Shown: one piece after another, positions 17,165 through 25,774 of the stretch
Position numbering within the stretch: position 1 is the first letter of the stretch
Layout: each line of letters starts with the position of its first letter
Assembly: GCF_001714725.1 (NCBI RefSeq)
Contig: NZ_CP016447.1
Location: forward strand, 1,503,001-1,567,000
Source: Acidovorax sp. RAC01
Lineage (GTDB): Bacteria; Pseudomonadota; Gammaproteobacteria; Burkholderiales; Burkholderiaceae_C
DNA: 64,000 nt
Direction: 5' to 3'
Program-made: the position numbers and the translations under genes
Notes under the pieces: generated by a model
Seen by the model: the letters and a program-made list of their open reading frames with translations, nothing else
The model's database searches: none
What the model was told of the DNA's origin: nothing

Positions 17165-17775
17165 CATTGCTCCTCGCACGATGCGTATACAAGCCAGCAA
17201 TGCGTAGGGCAACTTCAACGTAACGCGCTTCGAGCATGAAACAACTTAAGTCCCTCATCCCTGACGCAGCATCTGTCATTGAGATGCACCCGGCAGAACT
17301 GGCCGGCTACGTCCTTGAATCGCTGATGTCGGCGAGCGAGGACGAACGAAGCATATGGCACCGACGCAATTACTGCTCTCAGGTAATGCGCGAGTACGGT
17401 AACCCAATTCACGGCGGCAGTGCAGAAGTAGGCATCGCCTGCTCTACTGCCTGGGCTTGGCTCGAATCAAACGGGCTGATTTGTAGGCATCCTGAGCAAG
17501 ACAACGACTGGTTTCTTCCGACTCGACGCGCAAGGGAGGTCGGTAGCAGGCGAGGGCTCCGTCAGGTCATCAGCAACCACGAGCTTCCAGAAGAATTCTT
17601 GCACGCCGAACTGCTGGTCAATGCTCGCCCGCTTTTCCTGCAGTCCCGGTTCGATACAGCCGTGTTTGAAGCATTTAAAGCATTGGAGGTCGCGATTCGC
17701 GAAGCAGCAAAGCTCGGCCACGAACTGGTTGGCGTCTCACTGGCTAGTCGCGCATTCAATCCAGAAGATGGCCCG

Positions 17776-17779
17776 CTAA
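17776..17779. repeat. target-site duplication CTAA, left copy (right copy 19250-19253)
   Basis: CTAA occurs immediately outside both ends of the 17780-19249 insertion and once in the reconstructed gene. It fits the YTAR target of IS5-type transposases. Confidence 0.85.
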
Positions 17780-17904
17780 GGGCCCTCTGCACGAATCAGC
17801 GCGCCGTGTGCATCTGCTGTCTCGGGCGGTCTGCCGCGTTTTGCGCCTTGCATCCCATCCCGATCCGCAGCGCACACTTGCCGCTTAATTTGGGCAGAGG
17901 CTCC
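17780..17904 (+). mobile_element. MITE-like element, left copy (125 bp)
   Basis: Begins GGGCCCTCTGCACGAATCAG and ends GGGCAGAGGCTCC, i.e. terminal inverted repeats resembling those of the adjacent IS. No coding capacity. It is nearly identical to the reverse complement of 19090-19249 except that it lacks about 35 bases in the middle (after GGGCGGTCTGC). Bordered by CTAA outside and CTAG inside. Probably mobilised in trans by an IS5-type transposase. Confidence 0.75.
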
Positions 17905-17908
17905 CTAG

Positions 17909-19085
17909 GGAACCTCTTCACCAATCGGTTCTGGCTGTGCCATAGCGAGGCCGCACTAAAACAGCACCTGCTTTCGAGAGTTGGGCACGCCCAGCAGGCG
18001 CTGCGCGAGGGCAATTGCCCGGTTTCCAGGGGCATTAAGCCCCTTGCAGACGCACCTGTCCCCGACAGGCCAGCAGTTTGTGCCTTGCCATCCACAGGTT
18101 TGACAGCGCAAACAGCGTGACGATCTGCGCCGTGTTCTTCTTGAGCCCACGGTAGCGCACCTTCACATATCCAAACTGCTGCTTGATCACTCGGAACGGG
18201 TGCTCCACCCTGGCCCGGATGCTGGCCTTGGTGCGTTCAAGTTGATCGATCAGCACCCCCACAGGGTTGCCCTTGTCCAGAGCCCGGCGCAACCCAGGGC
18301 GCATGGCCACATGCCATCGCACGTTCTTGTTGGCATCGGGCCGCCTGTCCACCCCTTGGTAGCCCGCGTCACCAAAGGCATCAGTTTCTTGCCCATGCAG
18401 CAGACTGTTTGCTTCAACCACGTCGTTCACATTGCCGCTGGTGCCTCGAACGCTGTGCACCAGGCCTGAGTCCGCATCTACGCCAATGTGGGCCTTCATG
18501 CCGAAGTACCACTGGTTGCCCTTCTTGCTTTGGTGCATCTCGGGGTCGCGCTCGCCCTTTTGATTCTTGGTGGAGCTGGGTGCGGCAATGAGCGTGGCAT
18601 CCACCACCGTGCCCGCTTTGAGTTGCAGCCCTTTGGCCTGCAGCAGCGCATTGACGGTAGCGAGTATTTGTTCGGCCAGCTTGTGGCGCTCCAGCAGATG
18701 CCTGAAACGCAAGATGCTCGATTCACTGGGGATGTGTTCATCCCAGTGAGACAGGCCGGCAAAGTCCCGAAAGGCAGGCACGTCGTGCAGTGCTTCTTCC
18801 ATGGCTGGGTCGCTGAGCTTGAACCACTGCTGCATGAAATGGATGCGCAGCAGGATCTGCACCGAAAAAGGCTGCTGGCCCCGGCGTCCGCACTCGGGTG
18901 CGTAGGGCTCTATCAGCGAGACCAGTTCAGCCCAGGGCACCACCAGTTCCATGGAGTCAAGGAATTCACGCTTGCGCGTGCGCTTGGTGGTGTTGCTCAG
19001 TCCCAGGCTGCTTTGCTTCATGGCCTTATTGTCTGGGCTTCAGCCATGTCCAGGCACACAGCGCAGGGATTTGTGCAGAGGGACC
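17909..19085 (-). mobile_element. IS5-family insertion sequence (1177 bp)
   Basis: The ends GGAACCTCTTCACCAATC (17909) and, read inward from 19085, GGTCCCTCTGCACAAATC are imperfect inverted repeats. CTAG flanks both ends (17905-17908 and 19086-19089), matching the YTAR target duplication. It contains one complete transposase gene. Both CTAG copies are followed by a MITE-like element in opposite orientation, giving a MITE-IS-MITE compound. Confidence 0.88.
18035..19021 (-). CDS. IS5-family transposase, complete
   Basis: DDE transposase that moves the surrounding IS. 328 aa, close to E. coli IS5 in length and sequence pattern. N-terminal part: KREFLDSMELVVPWAELVSL and the IHFMQQWFKLSDPAMEEAL block; then SSILRFRHLLERH. 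The catalytic triad is complete: Asp141 (VVDATLIAAPSSTKN), Asp218 (FGDAGYQG), Glu273 (IRARVEHPFRVIKQQFG). RDPEMHQSKKGNQWYFGMKA is the shared signature between the first two acids. No frameshift or stop, so the element may still be active. Confidence 0.95.
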   Translation of the reverse strand: MKQSSLGLSNTTKRTRKREFLDSMELVVPWAELVSLIEPYAPECGRRGQQPFSVQILLRIHFMQQWFKLSDPAMEEALHDVPAFRDFAGLSHWDEHIPSESSILRFRHLLERHKLAEQILATVNALLQAKGLQLKAGTVVDATLIAAPSSTKNQKGERDPEMHQSKKGNQWYFGMKAHIGVDADSGLVHSVRGTSGNVNDVVEANSLLHGQETDAFGDAGYQGVDRRPDANKNVRWHVAMRPGLRRALDKGNPVGVLIDQLERTKASIRARVEHPFRVIKQQFGYVKVRYRGLKKNTAQIVTLFALSNLWMARHKLLACRGQVRLQGA

Positions 19086-19089
19086 CTAG

Positions 19090-19249
19090 GGAGCCTCTGC
19101 ACGAATCAAGCGGCAAGTGAGCGCTGCGGATCGGGATGGGATGCAAGGCGCAAAACGCAGCAATAGCCCAGCTATCGCGAGTATTTGCCACGCAGCAGAC
19201 CGCCCGAGGCCGCAGATGCACACGGCGCGCTGATTCGTGCAGAGACTCC
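19090..19249 (-). mobile_element. MITE-like element, right copy (160 bp)
   Basis: Starts GGAGCCTCTGCACGAATCAA and ends TGATTCGTGCAGAGACTCC, an almost perfect terminal inverted repeat of about 19 bp; no coding capacity. It is the inverted, longer partner of 17780-17904. Bordered by CTAG (19086-19089) and CTAA (19250-19253). Being the copy with the better termini, it probably represents the intact element. Confidence 0.75.
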
Positions 19250-19548
19250 CTAACGGATAAAACTGCGGAGAAGGGCGAGCGCGTCGCGCTTATGAACCTT
19301 TTGACGGGCGCGTTGGGAAGCTACAAGAATCCAGCGTCTCACCGCAAGGTAGGCATCGCGGCGGAGGAAGCCAGAGACATGCTCATCTTGGCATCGCATC
19401 TGCTCAAGATTGTTGAACAAAGAGCTCCGTGATCGAAGCACCTGCCTATTCCACGGAGTAGAAGTTAGGCACACGCGTACAAAAACCCGGTTGCTCCGTC
19501 ATTTCCCACAGTGCGCGGGACCTTTGCGAGGCCGCCGCAAAGCCCACC

Positions 19549-21036
19549 TCACAACCCCAGCCCCGCAAACAGCTCCTCCGCCCGCTTCACCACTTCCTCA
19601 TCCATTCGCATCGGCCTCCCCCACTCCCGCTGCGTTTCACCCGGCCACTTGTTCGTGGCGTCCATACCCATCTTGCTGCCCAGGCCGCTCACGGGGGAGG
19701 CGAAGTCCAGGTAGTCGATGGGGGTGTGCTCCACCAGCATGGTGTCGCGCGCAGGGTCCATGCGGGTGGTGATGGCCCAGATCACGTCTTTCCAGTCGCG
19801 CACGTCCACATCAGCGTCTACGACCACGATGAATTTTGTGTACATGAACTGGCGCAGGTGGCTCCACACGCCCATCATCACGCGGCGTGCGTGGCCGGCG
19901 TAGGCCTTGCGGATGCTGACCACGGCCATGCGGTAACTGCAGCCTTCGGGCGGCAGGTAGAAGTCCACGATCTCGGGGAACTGCTTTTGCAGCAGCGGGA
20001 TGAACAGCTCGTTCATGGCCAGGCCCAGCACGGCGGGCTCGTCGGGCGGTTTGCCGGTGTAGGTGCTGTGGTAGGTCGGGTCCCGCCGCATCGTGATGCG
20101 GTCCACGGTGAGCACGGGGAACTCGGCGCATTCGTTGTAGTAGCCGGTGTGGTCGCCATACGGCCCTTCCAGCGCGTGCTGCCAGCCGCTGGGGTGATTC
20201 GCATCGGGCTGGATATGGCCTTCGAGCACGATCTCGGCGGTGGCGGGCACTTGCAGGGGGACACCCAGGGCGGCAGTCACTTCGGTGCGGGCGCCGCGCA
20301 GCAGGCCGGCGAACTGGTATTCGCTGAGTGAATCCGGCACGGGCGTGACGGCGCCGAGCAGCGTGGCCGGGTCGGCCCCCAGCGCCACGGCCACGGGGTA
20401 GGGCTGGCCGGGGTGCTGGGCGCAGTGGTCGGCAAAGTCCAGCGCCCCACCGCGGTGGGCCAGCCAGCGCACGATGACCTGGTTGCGCGAGAACACCTGC
20501 TGGCGGTAGATGCCCAGGTTCTGCCGGGCCTTGCGCGGGCCGCGCGTGATGGTCAGGCCCCAGGTGATGAGCGGGGCCACGTCGCCGGGCCAGCAGTGCT
20601 GCACGGGCAGGCGGGCGAGGTCTACGTCCGGCCCTTCCCACACCTCTTGCTGACAGGGGGCGTTGCGGCCCACGGTGTGCGGGGCCATGTTCCACAGGGT
20701 TTTGAGCAGCTGGCCCATGCCCAGCATGTCCTTGAAGCCCTTGGGCGCCTCGGGCTCCTTGAGGGTGGCCAGCAGCGTGCCCAGGGCGCGCACGCCCGAA
20801 AGGTCGGCCCCGCCCATGGCGCGGGCCACGCGGGCCGGGGTGCCAAACAGGTTGGTCAGCACCGGCATGTGGTGGCCGGTGGGCTGGGTGAACAGCAGCG
20901 CAGGGCCGCCGGCGCGCAGCACGCGGTCGCTCAGCGCGGTCATCTCCAGGTGGGGGGATACGGGTTCGTGAACGCGGCGCAGGTCGCCCGTGGCTTCGAG
21001 CTGGGCCATGAAGTCGCGCAGGTCGGTGTAGGGCAT
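19549..21036 (-). CDS. ubiD: 4-hydroxy-3-polyprenylbenzoate decarboxylase
   Basis: Decarboxylates polyprenyl-4-hydroxybenzoate in ubiquinone synthesis with the prenylated FMN made by UbiX. Start ATG 21036 ([22 protein letters not shown]) gives 495 aa, near E. coli UbiD (497); an ATG at 21060 would add eight residues. Visible: [40 protein letters not shown], the [20 protein letters not shown] cofactor region with its acidic residues, [19 protein letters not shown], and [20 protein letters not shown]. It is the last gene of the minus-strand ubiquinone cluster, 219 bases after ubiX, with repeats between them. Confidence 0.95.
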   Translation of the reverse strand: MPYTDLRDFMAQLEATGDLRRVHEPVSPHLEMTALSDRVLRAGGPALLFTQPTGHHMPVLTNLFGTPARVARAMGGADLSGVRALGTLLATLKEPEAPKGFKDMLGMGQLLKTLWNMAPHTVGRNAPCQQEVWEGPDVDLARLPVQHCWPGDVAPLITWGLTITRGPRKARQNLGIYRQQVFSRNQVIVRWLAHRGGALDFADHCAQHPGQPYPVAVALGADPATLLGAVTPVPDSLSEYQFAGLLRGARTEVTAALGVPLQVPATAEIVLEGHIQPDANHPSGWQHALEGPYGDHTGYYNECAEFPVLTVDRITMRRDPTYHSTYTGKPPDEPAVLGLAMNELFIPLLQKQFPEIVDFYLPPEGCSYRMAVVSIRKAYAGHARRVMMGVWSHLRQFMYTKFIVVVDADVDVRDWKDVIWAITTRMDPARDTMLVEHTPIDYLDFASPVSGLGSKMGMDATNKWPGETQREWGRPMRMDEEVVKRAEELFAGLGL

Positions 21037-21090
21037 GTGAGGGGCGGGAGGTGAAGGCACGGTGGGGTGGCTGATCGCACTGCGCGCCCC

Positions 21091-21155
21091 GGCTTCGACA
21101 GGCTCAGCCTGAACGGATGGCAGCGGTCTGGCTTCGACAGGCTCAGCCCGAACGG
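21091..21155. repeat. two direct copies of the TTCGACARGCTCAGC repeat
   Basis: TTCGACAGGCTCAGCCTGAA (copy 21091-21116) and TTCGACAGGCTCAGCCCGAA (copy 21130-21155) stand in the same orientation in the ubiX-ubiD gap. The same 25-26 base element recurs at 24531, 24612, 24647, 42030, 46078 and 46113. Confidence 0.85.
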
Positions 21156-21205
21156 GCTAGGGTGGGCGCACCGAAGGCGTAGCGGGGCTTGTGCGAACAA
21201 TTTCT

Positions 21206-21262
21206 GAGTCAAATTGGCACCTGACGCTTGTTCCATAAGCGCGGGCAGCTATCAATCAAGGA
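21206..21262. repeat. AT-rich palindromic element, copy d
   Basis: CTGACGCTTGTTCCATAAGC followed by GGGCAGCTATCAATCAAGG. It overlaps the ubiX stop codon (21256-21258). Confidence 0.6.
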
Positions 21263-21873
21263 GCAGACCGGGCAACGGGCATGTCCAGCCCCTCCCAGCG
21301 CGGGGCCAGGTCGTGCGGCAGGTCGATGAGATCGAGCACGCGGGCCACGCTGTAGTCGACCACTTCGCCCACGCTTTGCGGGCGCAGGTAAAAGGCGGGC
21401 AGCGGCGGGCAGATGATGCCGCCCATCTCGGTCACGGCGACCATGTTGCGCAGGTGGGTGAGGTGCAGGGGCGACTCGCGCACCATCAGCACCAGGCGGC
21501 GGCGTTCCTTCAGCGCCACGTCGGCCGCGCGGGTGAGGAGGTTGTCGGCCAGGCCATGCGCGATGGCCGCCAGCGTGCGCATGGAGCACGGCGCCACCAC
21601 CATGGCGTGGCACTGGAACGAGCCGCTGGCAATGGCCGCGCCCACGTTGGTCACGTCGTGCACGCGGTGGGCCAGGGCCTCGACCGAAGCGCGGTCCATG
21701 TCCAGCTCGTGGTGCAGGTTGCGCCAGCCAGCGTCGGACACGACGAGGTGCGTTTCCACCCCCGGCTGGCCCTGCAGCACCTGCAGCAGGCGCGCGCCGT
21801 ACACCGCGCCGCTGGCACCCGAGATGGCGACGATGACGCGGCGCGGGCGCGGCTGGGCTTGTGCATCAGCCAT
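21256..21873 (-). CDS. ubiX: flavin prenyltransferase UbiX
   Basis: Makes prenylated FMN from FMN and dimethylallyl phosphate, the cofactor for UbiD next door. 205 aa. Family marks: VIVAISGASGAVYGARLLQ (FMN phosphate loop), SDAGWRNLHHE, GAAIASGSFQCHAMVVAPCSM, AIAHGLADNLLTRAADV, LKERRRLVLMVRESPLHLTH and the C-terminal GGIICPPLPAFYLRP. The start at 21873 overlaps the end of the DGC-domain gene by eight bases, indicating translational coupling. Confidence 0.96.
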   Translation of the reverse strand: MADAQAQPRPRRVIVAISGASGAVYGARLLQVLQGQPGVETHLVVSDAGWRNLHHELDMDRASVEALAHRVHDVTNVGAAIASGSFQCHAMVVAPCSMRTLAAIAHGLADNLLTRAADVALKERRRLVLMVRESPLHLTHLRNMVAVTEMGGIICPPLPAFYLRPQSVGEVVDYSVARVLDLIDLPHDLAPRWEGLDMPVARSAP

Positions 21874-22300
21874 GGTGCGATGCCTCGGCAGCCGCGGGCT
21901 GGTGGGCGGCGGGGCGCACCAGCGGCTGCGCGTGCTGGTCGGCCTCGACCTGCTCCAGCACCAGGGCGGCCTGTACGGGGTCGAAGTCTTCGTGCGTGCG
22001 TTTCTTCACGCCGTATTGCTGCAGCTGGTAGTGCCGACCGGGCGCGATGCCATGGCGCGCCAGCGTGCTTTTGACGCACACCAGCGGGCAGCCATCCAGC
22101 GCGATGATGGGCCGGCCCGAGCGGGCGGTTTTCATCAGGTGCGGCACATCGCCGCCCACGCCGGCAATGCACGACATCTCGGCCACGCCGCGGCGGTCGA
22201 GCTGCAGCGCCACATGGTTGGCCAGCTGCGCGGCGCTGGAGCAACCCGAGCAGGAGTAGACGATGGGGTGGTTCGGATCGGCGGGCATGGCGGGGTTCAT
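21866..22300 (-). CDS. putative zinc-binding DGC-domain protein
   Basis: 144 aa from ATG 22300, whose ATGA overlaps the ubiT stop; another ATG at 22288 is possible. Cysteine pattern: YSCSGCSSAAQLANHVALQL, then MSCIAGVGGD, then ALDGCPLVCVKSTL, the DGC motif for which the family is named. The Cys pairs suggest zinc or another metal; biochemical function is unknown. Its place inside the ubiquinone cluster, coupled to ubiT upstream and ubiX downstream, hints at a role linked to UbiUV Fe-S or anaerobic metabolism, but that is inference. Confidence 0.8.
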   Translation of the reverse strand: MNPAMPADPNHPIVYSCSGCSSAAQLANHVALQLDRRGVAEMSCIAGVGGDVPHLMKTARSGRPIIALDGCPLVCVKSTLARHGIAPGRHYQLQQYGVKKRTHEDFDPVQAALVLEQVEADQHAQPLVRPAAHQPAAAEASHHG

Positions 22301-22830
22301 CCTCCGGTGGGGCGGCGGGGCGCGGCATCCAGGCGCTGGCGCAGACGGCCCAGCACGGTGCGCGGGGCCAGTGCGTGCTTCCACTGGCGCGGGTCCAGTA
22401 CCGGCAGTTCGATGGCGTCCAGCGCGTTCTTGACCACCAGGCCCAGTTCGGTGTCGCCCTCCATCGACAGGCGGCGGCTGAAGAACAGGGTGTCCGGGTC
22501 CTGCTGGCGCTGCGCGAGCAGCAGGAAGTCGTGCGCGGTGGCGCTGAGCGTCACGTCGGCCACAGCAGGCGCTACCAGGGGGGCATGGGGCACAAAGCGC
22601 TGACCGTTCCAGGCAAAGTCAAAGGCCACGCGCGCGTCGCGCACCTGCACGCGCATGCGCTTGTGCAGCAGCAGCTGGCCCACATCGGCCGGCAGGTGGC
22701 GCGCCAGCGCCAGGTTGAGCGCCGTGACCAGCAGGAGCGAGCCCGGGTACGCCGGCAGGCGCGACAGCAGGGCCCCCACCGGTGGCGGCACGACGCGGGG
22801 GAACGAAACGGGTGAATCAGATACAGCCAT
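22297..22830 (-). CDS. ubiT: SCP2-domain ubiquinone biosynthesis accessory factor UbiT
   Basis: Lipid-binding SCP2 protein needed with UbiU and UbiV for ubiquinone synthesis without oxygen. 177 aa. SCP2 features: LNLALARHLPADVGQLLLHK, VRVQDARVAFDFAW-type strand (here MRVQVRDARVAFDFAWNGQR), VTLSATAHDFLLLAQRQQDP, then DTLFFSRRLSMEGDTELGLV and KNALDAIELP, the last two being characteristic of YhbT/UbiT. Ends coupled by ATGA to the DGC gene; starts 18 bases after the hemolysin-III-like gene. Presence of ubiU and ubiV upstream makes the assignment firm. Confidence 0.9.
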   Translation of the reverse strand: MAVSDSPVSFPRVVPPPVGALLSRLPAYPGSLLLVTALNLALARHLPADVGQLLLHKRMRVQVRDARVAFDFAWNGQRFVPHAPLVAPAVADVTLSATAHDFLLLAQRQQDPDTLFFSRRLSMEGDTELGLVVKNALDAIELPVLDPRQWKHALAPRTVLGRLRQRLDAAPRRPTGG

Positions 22831-22848
22831 GGGACGGTGCGTGGACGT

Positions 22849-23469
22849 TCAGGCCACGTAGAAAAGCACGGTGAAGAAATGGCAGACGCTGCCTGCCAGC
22901 ACAAACAGGTGCCACAGCCCGTGGCCGTGGCGCACGCGGTGGTCCAGCGCATAGAACACGATGCCCAGCGTGTAGCAGGCCCCGCCCGCCAGCAGCCAGC
23001 CAAAGCCGCCGGGCGTGAGCGCCTGCCACAGCGGCACCACGGCCACCAGCGCCAGCCAGCCCATCAGCACGTAGATGACGAGCGACAGCACCCGCGCGCC
23101 GCGCGCCCACCAGATCTCCTGCGCAATGCCCAGCAGCGCCAGCCCCCACACCACGCCCAGCAGCGACCAGCCCCACGGCCCGCGCAGCGACACCAGCGCA
23201 AACGGCGTGTAGCTGCCCGCGATCAGCAGGTAGATGCTGCAGTGGTCCAGCTTTTGCAGCACGGCCTTGACGGCCCGGCGGCGCACGCTGTGGTACGCGG
23301 TGGAGGCCGCATACAGCGCCACCAGCATGGCTCCGTAGATGCTGAAGGACACGACCTTCCACGGGTCGCCCAGGCGGGCGGCCAGGGTGATGAGCACGGC
23401 CGTGCCCGCGGTGGCCAGCAGCGCCCCCACCAGGTGGCTGATGCTGTTGAAACGTTCTCCGGCGTACAT
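22849..23469 (-). CDS. hemolysin III / YqfA-type (PAQR-like) membrane protein
   Basis: 206 aa with about seven hydrophobic segments. Family residues: RFNSISHLVGALLA at the N-terminus, STAYHS, LQKLDHCSIYLLIAGSYTPF in the middle and DHRVRHGHGLWHLFVLAGSVCHF at the end, with the conserved His/Asp set thought to bind metal in the CREST/PAQR superfamily. Function in bacteria is not settled; the hemolysin name is historical. It sits between ubiV and ubiT in one orientation, which may reflect membrane or redox adaptation. Confidence 0.88.
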   Translation of the reverse strand: MYAGERFNSISHLVGALLATAGTAVLITLAARLGDPWKVVSFSIYGAMLVALYAASTAYHSVRRRAVKAVLQKLDHCSIYLLIAGSYTPFALVSLRGPWGWSLLGVVWGLALLGIAQEIWWARGARVLSLVIYVLMGWLALVAVVPLWQALTPGGFGWLLAGGACYTLGIVFYALDHRVRHGHGLWHLFVLAGSVCHFFTVLFYVA

Positions 23470-23506
23470 CGGGTCTTTCGTGCGGGGTGGGGTGATGGCA
23501 GGGGCG

Positions 23507-24442
23507 TCAGGCGTCGACTGCGCAGGCCTGGCGCGATGCCACCTGCTCCAGCCCGGGGCGGCCCATCCAGTAGCCGTTGCAGGGCTCGCCGGGCATCAGC
23601 GGCGCCAGCCGCGCGGCCGTGGCGGCGGGCGATGGTGGCGGGGGCGCTGCGCGGCGCGCATCGTCAAAGGCGGCAATCACGTCGGGCATGTGCCCGGACT
23701 GCGGGCTCAGGCGCAGCACATCCACGCCCAGGGCACGCATGTCGGCCACTTCGCTGGCCAGGTTGTAGACGCGGGCCGACTGGGTCTGCGTGCCGTTGAG
23801 CACCAGAAAGCCTTCGCTCTCGCGCGTGCGCAGCAGCAGGCCGTCAGGATGGGCGATGCAGCTGAACTGGCAGTCGTCCTTGGGCAGGTTGCGGTGGCGC
23901 GCGGTAAAGCACCGTGCCGAGTGCGCCAGCGGCATGCGGCCCCAGGCAAACACCTCGGTTTCTACGCCCTCGGGCCGCTCGGCCAGCACCGCCGCGAGGG
24001 CGTCGCGCGACATTTCCAGTGGCATCACCCAGCGGCGCGCGCCCAGGCCGGCCATCCACTGCAGCGCGTCGGCGTTGTAGAGGTTCAGGTGCGGGCCGGC
24101 CACAAAGGCCTTGCGTTCACCGGGCTCGCGCGTGAGGCAGTGCACCGCGCCCATGTCGTTGGCTTCCACCGCGAATTCACCATTGCCCGTGACCTTGTGC
24201 AGCGTGCCCACTTCGGCGGTCGACTCGATCAGCACCTGCGAGGAAAGCACCACCTCCTTGCCCGCGCTGCGCAGCATGGCCGCCAGCGCCAGCCAGTCGA
24301 CCAGGCGCAGCTCGTGGCGGCGCGAGCACACGGTTTCGCCCAGGTAGATCTCATCCACCGGTGTGGCCGCCATGGCCTCATAAAACGCGAACACGGTGTC
24401 GCGGGGCCAGTAGTACAGCAGGGGGCCGAGGGAGAGTTTCAT
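23507..24442 (-). CDS. ubiV: O2-independent ubiquinone hydroxylation factor UbiV (U32 family)
   Basis: With UbiU forms an Fe-S heterodimer that hydroxylates the ubiquinone ring without O2. Start ATG 24442 ([17 protein letters not shown]) gives 311 aa and aligns with E. coli UbiV. The four cluster ligands are at the expected places: Cys39 ([11 protein letters not shown]), Cys178, Cys191 and Cys195 (CX12CX3C in [18 protein letters not shown]...C). Other marks: [83 protein letters not shown]. Separated from ubiU by 331 bases containing repeats. Confidence 0.94.
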   Translation of the reverse strand: MKLSLGPLLYYWPRDTVFAFYEAMAATPVDEIYLGETVCSRRHELRLVDWLALAAMLRSAGKEVVLSSQVLIESTAEVGTLHKVTGNGEFAVEANDMGAVHCLTREPGERKAFVAGPHLNLYNADALQWMAGLGARRWVMPLEMSRDALAAVLAERPEGVETEVFAWGRMPLAHSARCFTARHRNLPKDDCQFSCIAHPDGLLLRTRESEGFLVLNGTQTQSARVYNLASEVADMRALGVDVLRLSPQSGHMPDVIAAFDDARRAAPPPPSPAATAARLAPLMPGEPCNGYWMGRPGLEQVASRQACAVDA

Positions 24443-24530
24443 GGGGCAAATGTCGGGATGTGGATCACGGGGAGCAGGCTCATGCGGCAGACCGCCATCA
24501 CGGCGAAACCTGTGCGCCCGTCCCCCCAGC

Positions 24531-24671
24531 CCGTTCGGGCTGAGCCTGTTGAAGCCGGGGCGCTCCGGGTCGAGCATGGGAACTGATCTCGCCTCTTTGA
24601 ACTTGCACCCCCCGTTCGGGCTGAGCTTGTCGAAGCTGTGCGCGGCGCTTCGACAAGCTCAGCGTGAACGG
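24531..24671. repeat. three TTCGACARGCTCAGC-type repeats, two forming a hairpin
   Basis: Copies at 24531-24556 (reverse), 24612-24636 (reverse) and 24647-24671 (forward). The last two face each other across about ten bases and would fold into a 25-bp stem in the transcript between ubiU and ubiV. No gene is present in 24443-24739. Confidence 0.85.
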
Positions 24672-24739
24672 TGGGGGTAGGTGCATGGCGAGTGAAGAAC
24701 GTGCCACAGCGAGCGAAAGGGGAAGTGATAGCGCGACCA

Positions 24740-25774
24740 TCACTTCCACGGGCGGTGATAAGCCCCCAGCGTGTGTTGCTGGCCTTCAGCCACCTGGTCG
24801 AGCTGCGCCATCCAGTGGGTACGGGGCGCAAAACGGTGCGGGCTGGCCTGGCACTGGTCGATGGCCTCGCGCCACACCTTCGTGACCTGCGCCACGTAAG
24901 CAGGGCTGCGCTGGCGGCCTTCGATCTTGATGGCGCGCACGCCCATCCTGGCCAGCTGGGGCAGCAGCTCCAGGGTGTTCAGGCTGGTGGGCTCCTCGAT
25001 GGCGTAGTAGTTTTCGTCGTCGCCCACGTCAAAGCGCCCCTTGCACAGCGTGGGGTAGCCAGCGTTCTCGCCGGGCGCGTAGCGGTCGATCAGGATGCCG
25101 TTCAGGCGCGACTCCAGTCCGCGCGGCGTCTCCTGCCAGCGCACGGCCTTGGCCGGCGAGCACACGCCGTGCGTGTTGGGCGACTCGCCGGTGGCGTACG
25201 ACGACAGCGCACAGCGCCCCTCCACCATCACGCACAGGCTGCCGAATCCGAACACCTCGATCTCGACCGGCGTACGGTCGATGACCTGGCGTACCTGCTC
25301 GAGCGACAGCACGCGCGGCAGCACGGCCCGCACGATGCCGAACTGTTCGCGGTAGAAGTTGATGGCCTCGTGGTTGGTGGCCGAGCCCTGCACCGACAGG
25401 TGCAGACGCAGCTGGGGGTGGTGGCGCACGGCGTACTGCATGAGGCCCGGGTCGGCCAGGATGACAGCGTCCACACCCAGCTCCACCGCCTTGTCGAGCG
25501 CGCTGCGCCAGGGGCCGGGGTTGCCGGCCTGCGGGTAGGTGTTGAGCGCCATGAACACCTTGCAGCCGCGCTGGTGGGCATAGGCAATGCCGGTGGCGAT
25601 GGTGGCTTCGTCAAAGTTCAGGCCGGCAAAGTTGCGGGCGTTGGTGGCATCGCGCAGGCCCAGGTACACGCAGCTGGCACCGTGGTCCACCGCGGCTTTC
25701 AGTGCGGGCAGGCTGCCGGCAGGGCAGACGAGTTCAAGGGCGTGGCGGGTGTCGGTGGCGGTGGCGGTGGGCAT
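24740..25774 (-). CDS. ubiU: O2-independent ubiquinone hydroxylation factor UbiU (U32 family)
   Basis: Partner of UbiV. Start uncertain: ATG 25774 (MPTATATDTRHALELVCPAG) lies closest to the family N-terminus and gives 344 aa; ATGs at 25804/25801 are alternatives. The Fe-S ligands fit the E. coli spacing CX6CX16CX38C exactly: Cys181, Cys188 (SLCVMVEGRC), Cys205 (THGVCSPAK) and Cys244 (YPTLCKGRF). Other marks: ELVCPAGSLPALKAAVDHGA, VYLGLRDATNARNFAGLNF, LHLSVQGSATNHEA, VEIEVFGFGSLC, IKIEGRQRSPAYVAQV. First gene of the minus-strand ubiquinone cluster, divergent from an MFS gene. Confidence 0.93.
   Translation of the reverse strand: MPTATATDTRHALELVCPAGSLPALKAAVDHGASCVYLGLRDATNARNFAGLNFDEATIATGIAYAHQRGCKVFMALNTYPQAGNPGPWRSALDKAVELGVDAVILADPGLMQYAVRHHPQLRLHLSVQGSATNHEAINFYREQFGIVRAVLPRVLSLEQVRQVIDRTPVEIEVFGFGSLCVMVEGRCALSSYATGESPNTHGVCSPAKAVRWQETPRGLESRLNGILIDRYAPGENAGYPTLCKGRFDVGDDENYYAIEEPTSLNTLELLPQLARMGVRAIKIEGRQRSPAYVAQVTKVWREAIDQCQASPHRFAPRTHWMAQLDQVAEGQQHTLGAYHRPWK

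Larger units (their letters stand above)
17236..19432 (+). pseudogene. TIGR02391 (Ymh, HEPN-like) gene interrupted by an IS element
   Basis: Codons from ATG 17236 to 17779 and from 19254 to 19432 belong to one reading frame of 240 residues. Joining ...AFNPEDGPL across a single CTAA to TDKTAEKGERVALMNLL restores it perfectly, ending LASHLLKIVEQRAP. The family is recognisable from FDTAVFEAFKALEVAIREA, GERVALMNLLTGALGSYKNPASHR and the final helix. The KNPASH motif resembles the R/K-x4-H nuclease motif of HEPN domains and sits in the severed 3' part, so the present product is probably inactive and instead continues into insertion DNA until a stop at 18118-18120. Since the target duplication is intact, precise excision would restore the gene. 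Starts 71 bases after the PIN gene, possibly one transcript. Confidence 0.85.

Noticed and set aside
18050..18075. CTGTCCCCGACAG as a LexA-like site
   Set aside because: Spacer is five bases rather than eight and it lies inside the IS at the transposase 3' end; more likely a small hairpin.
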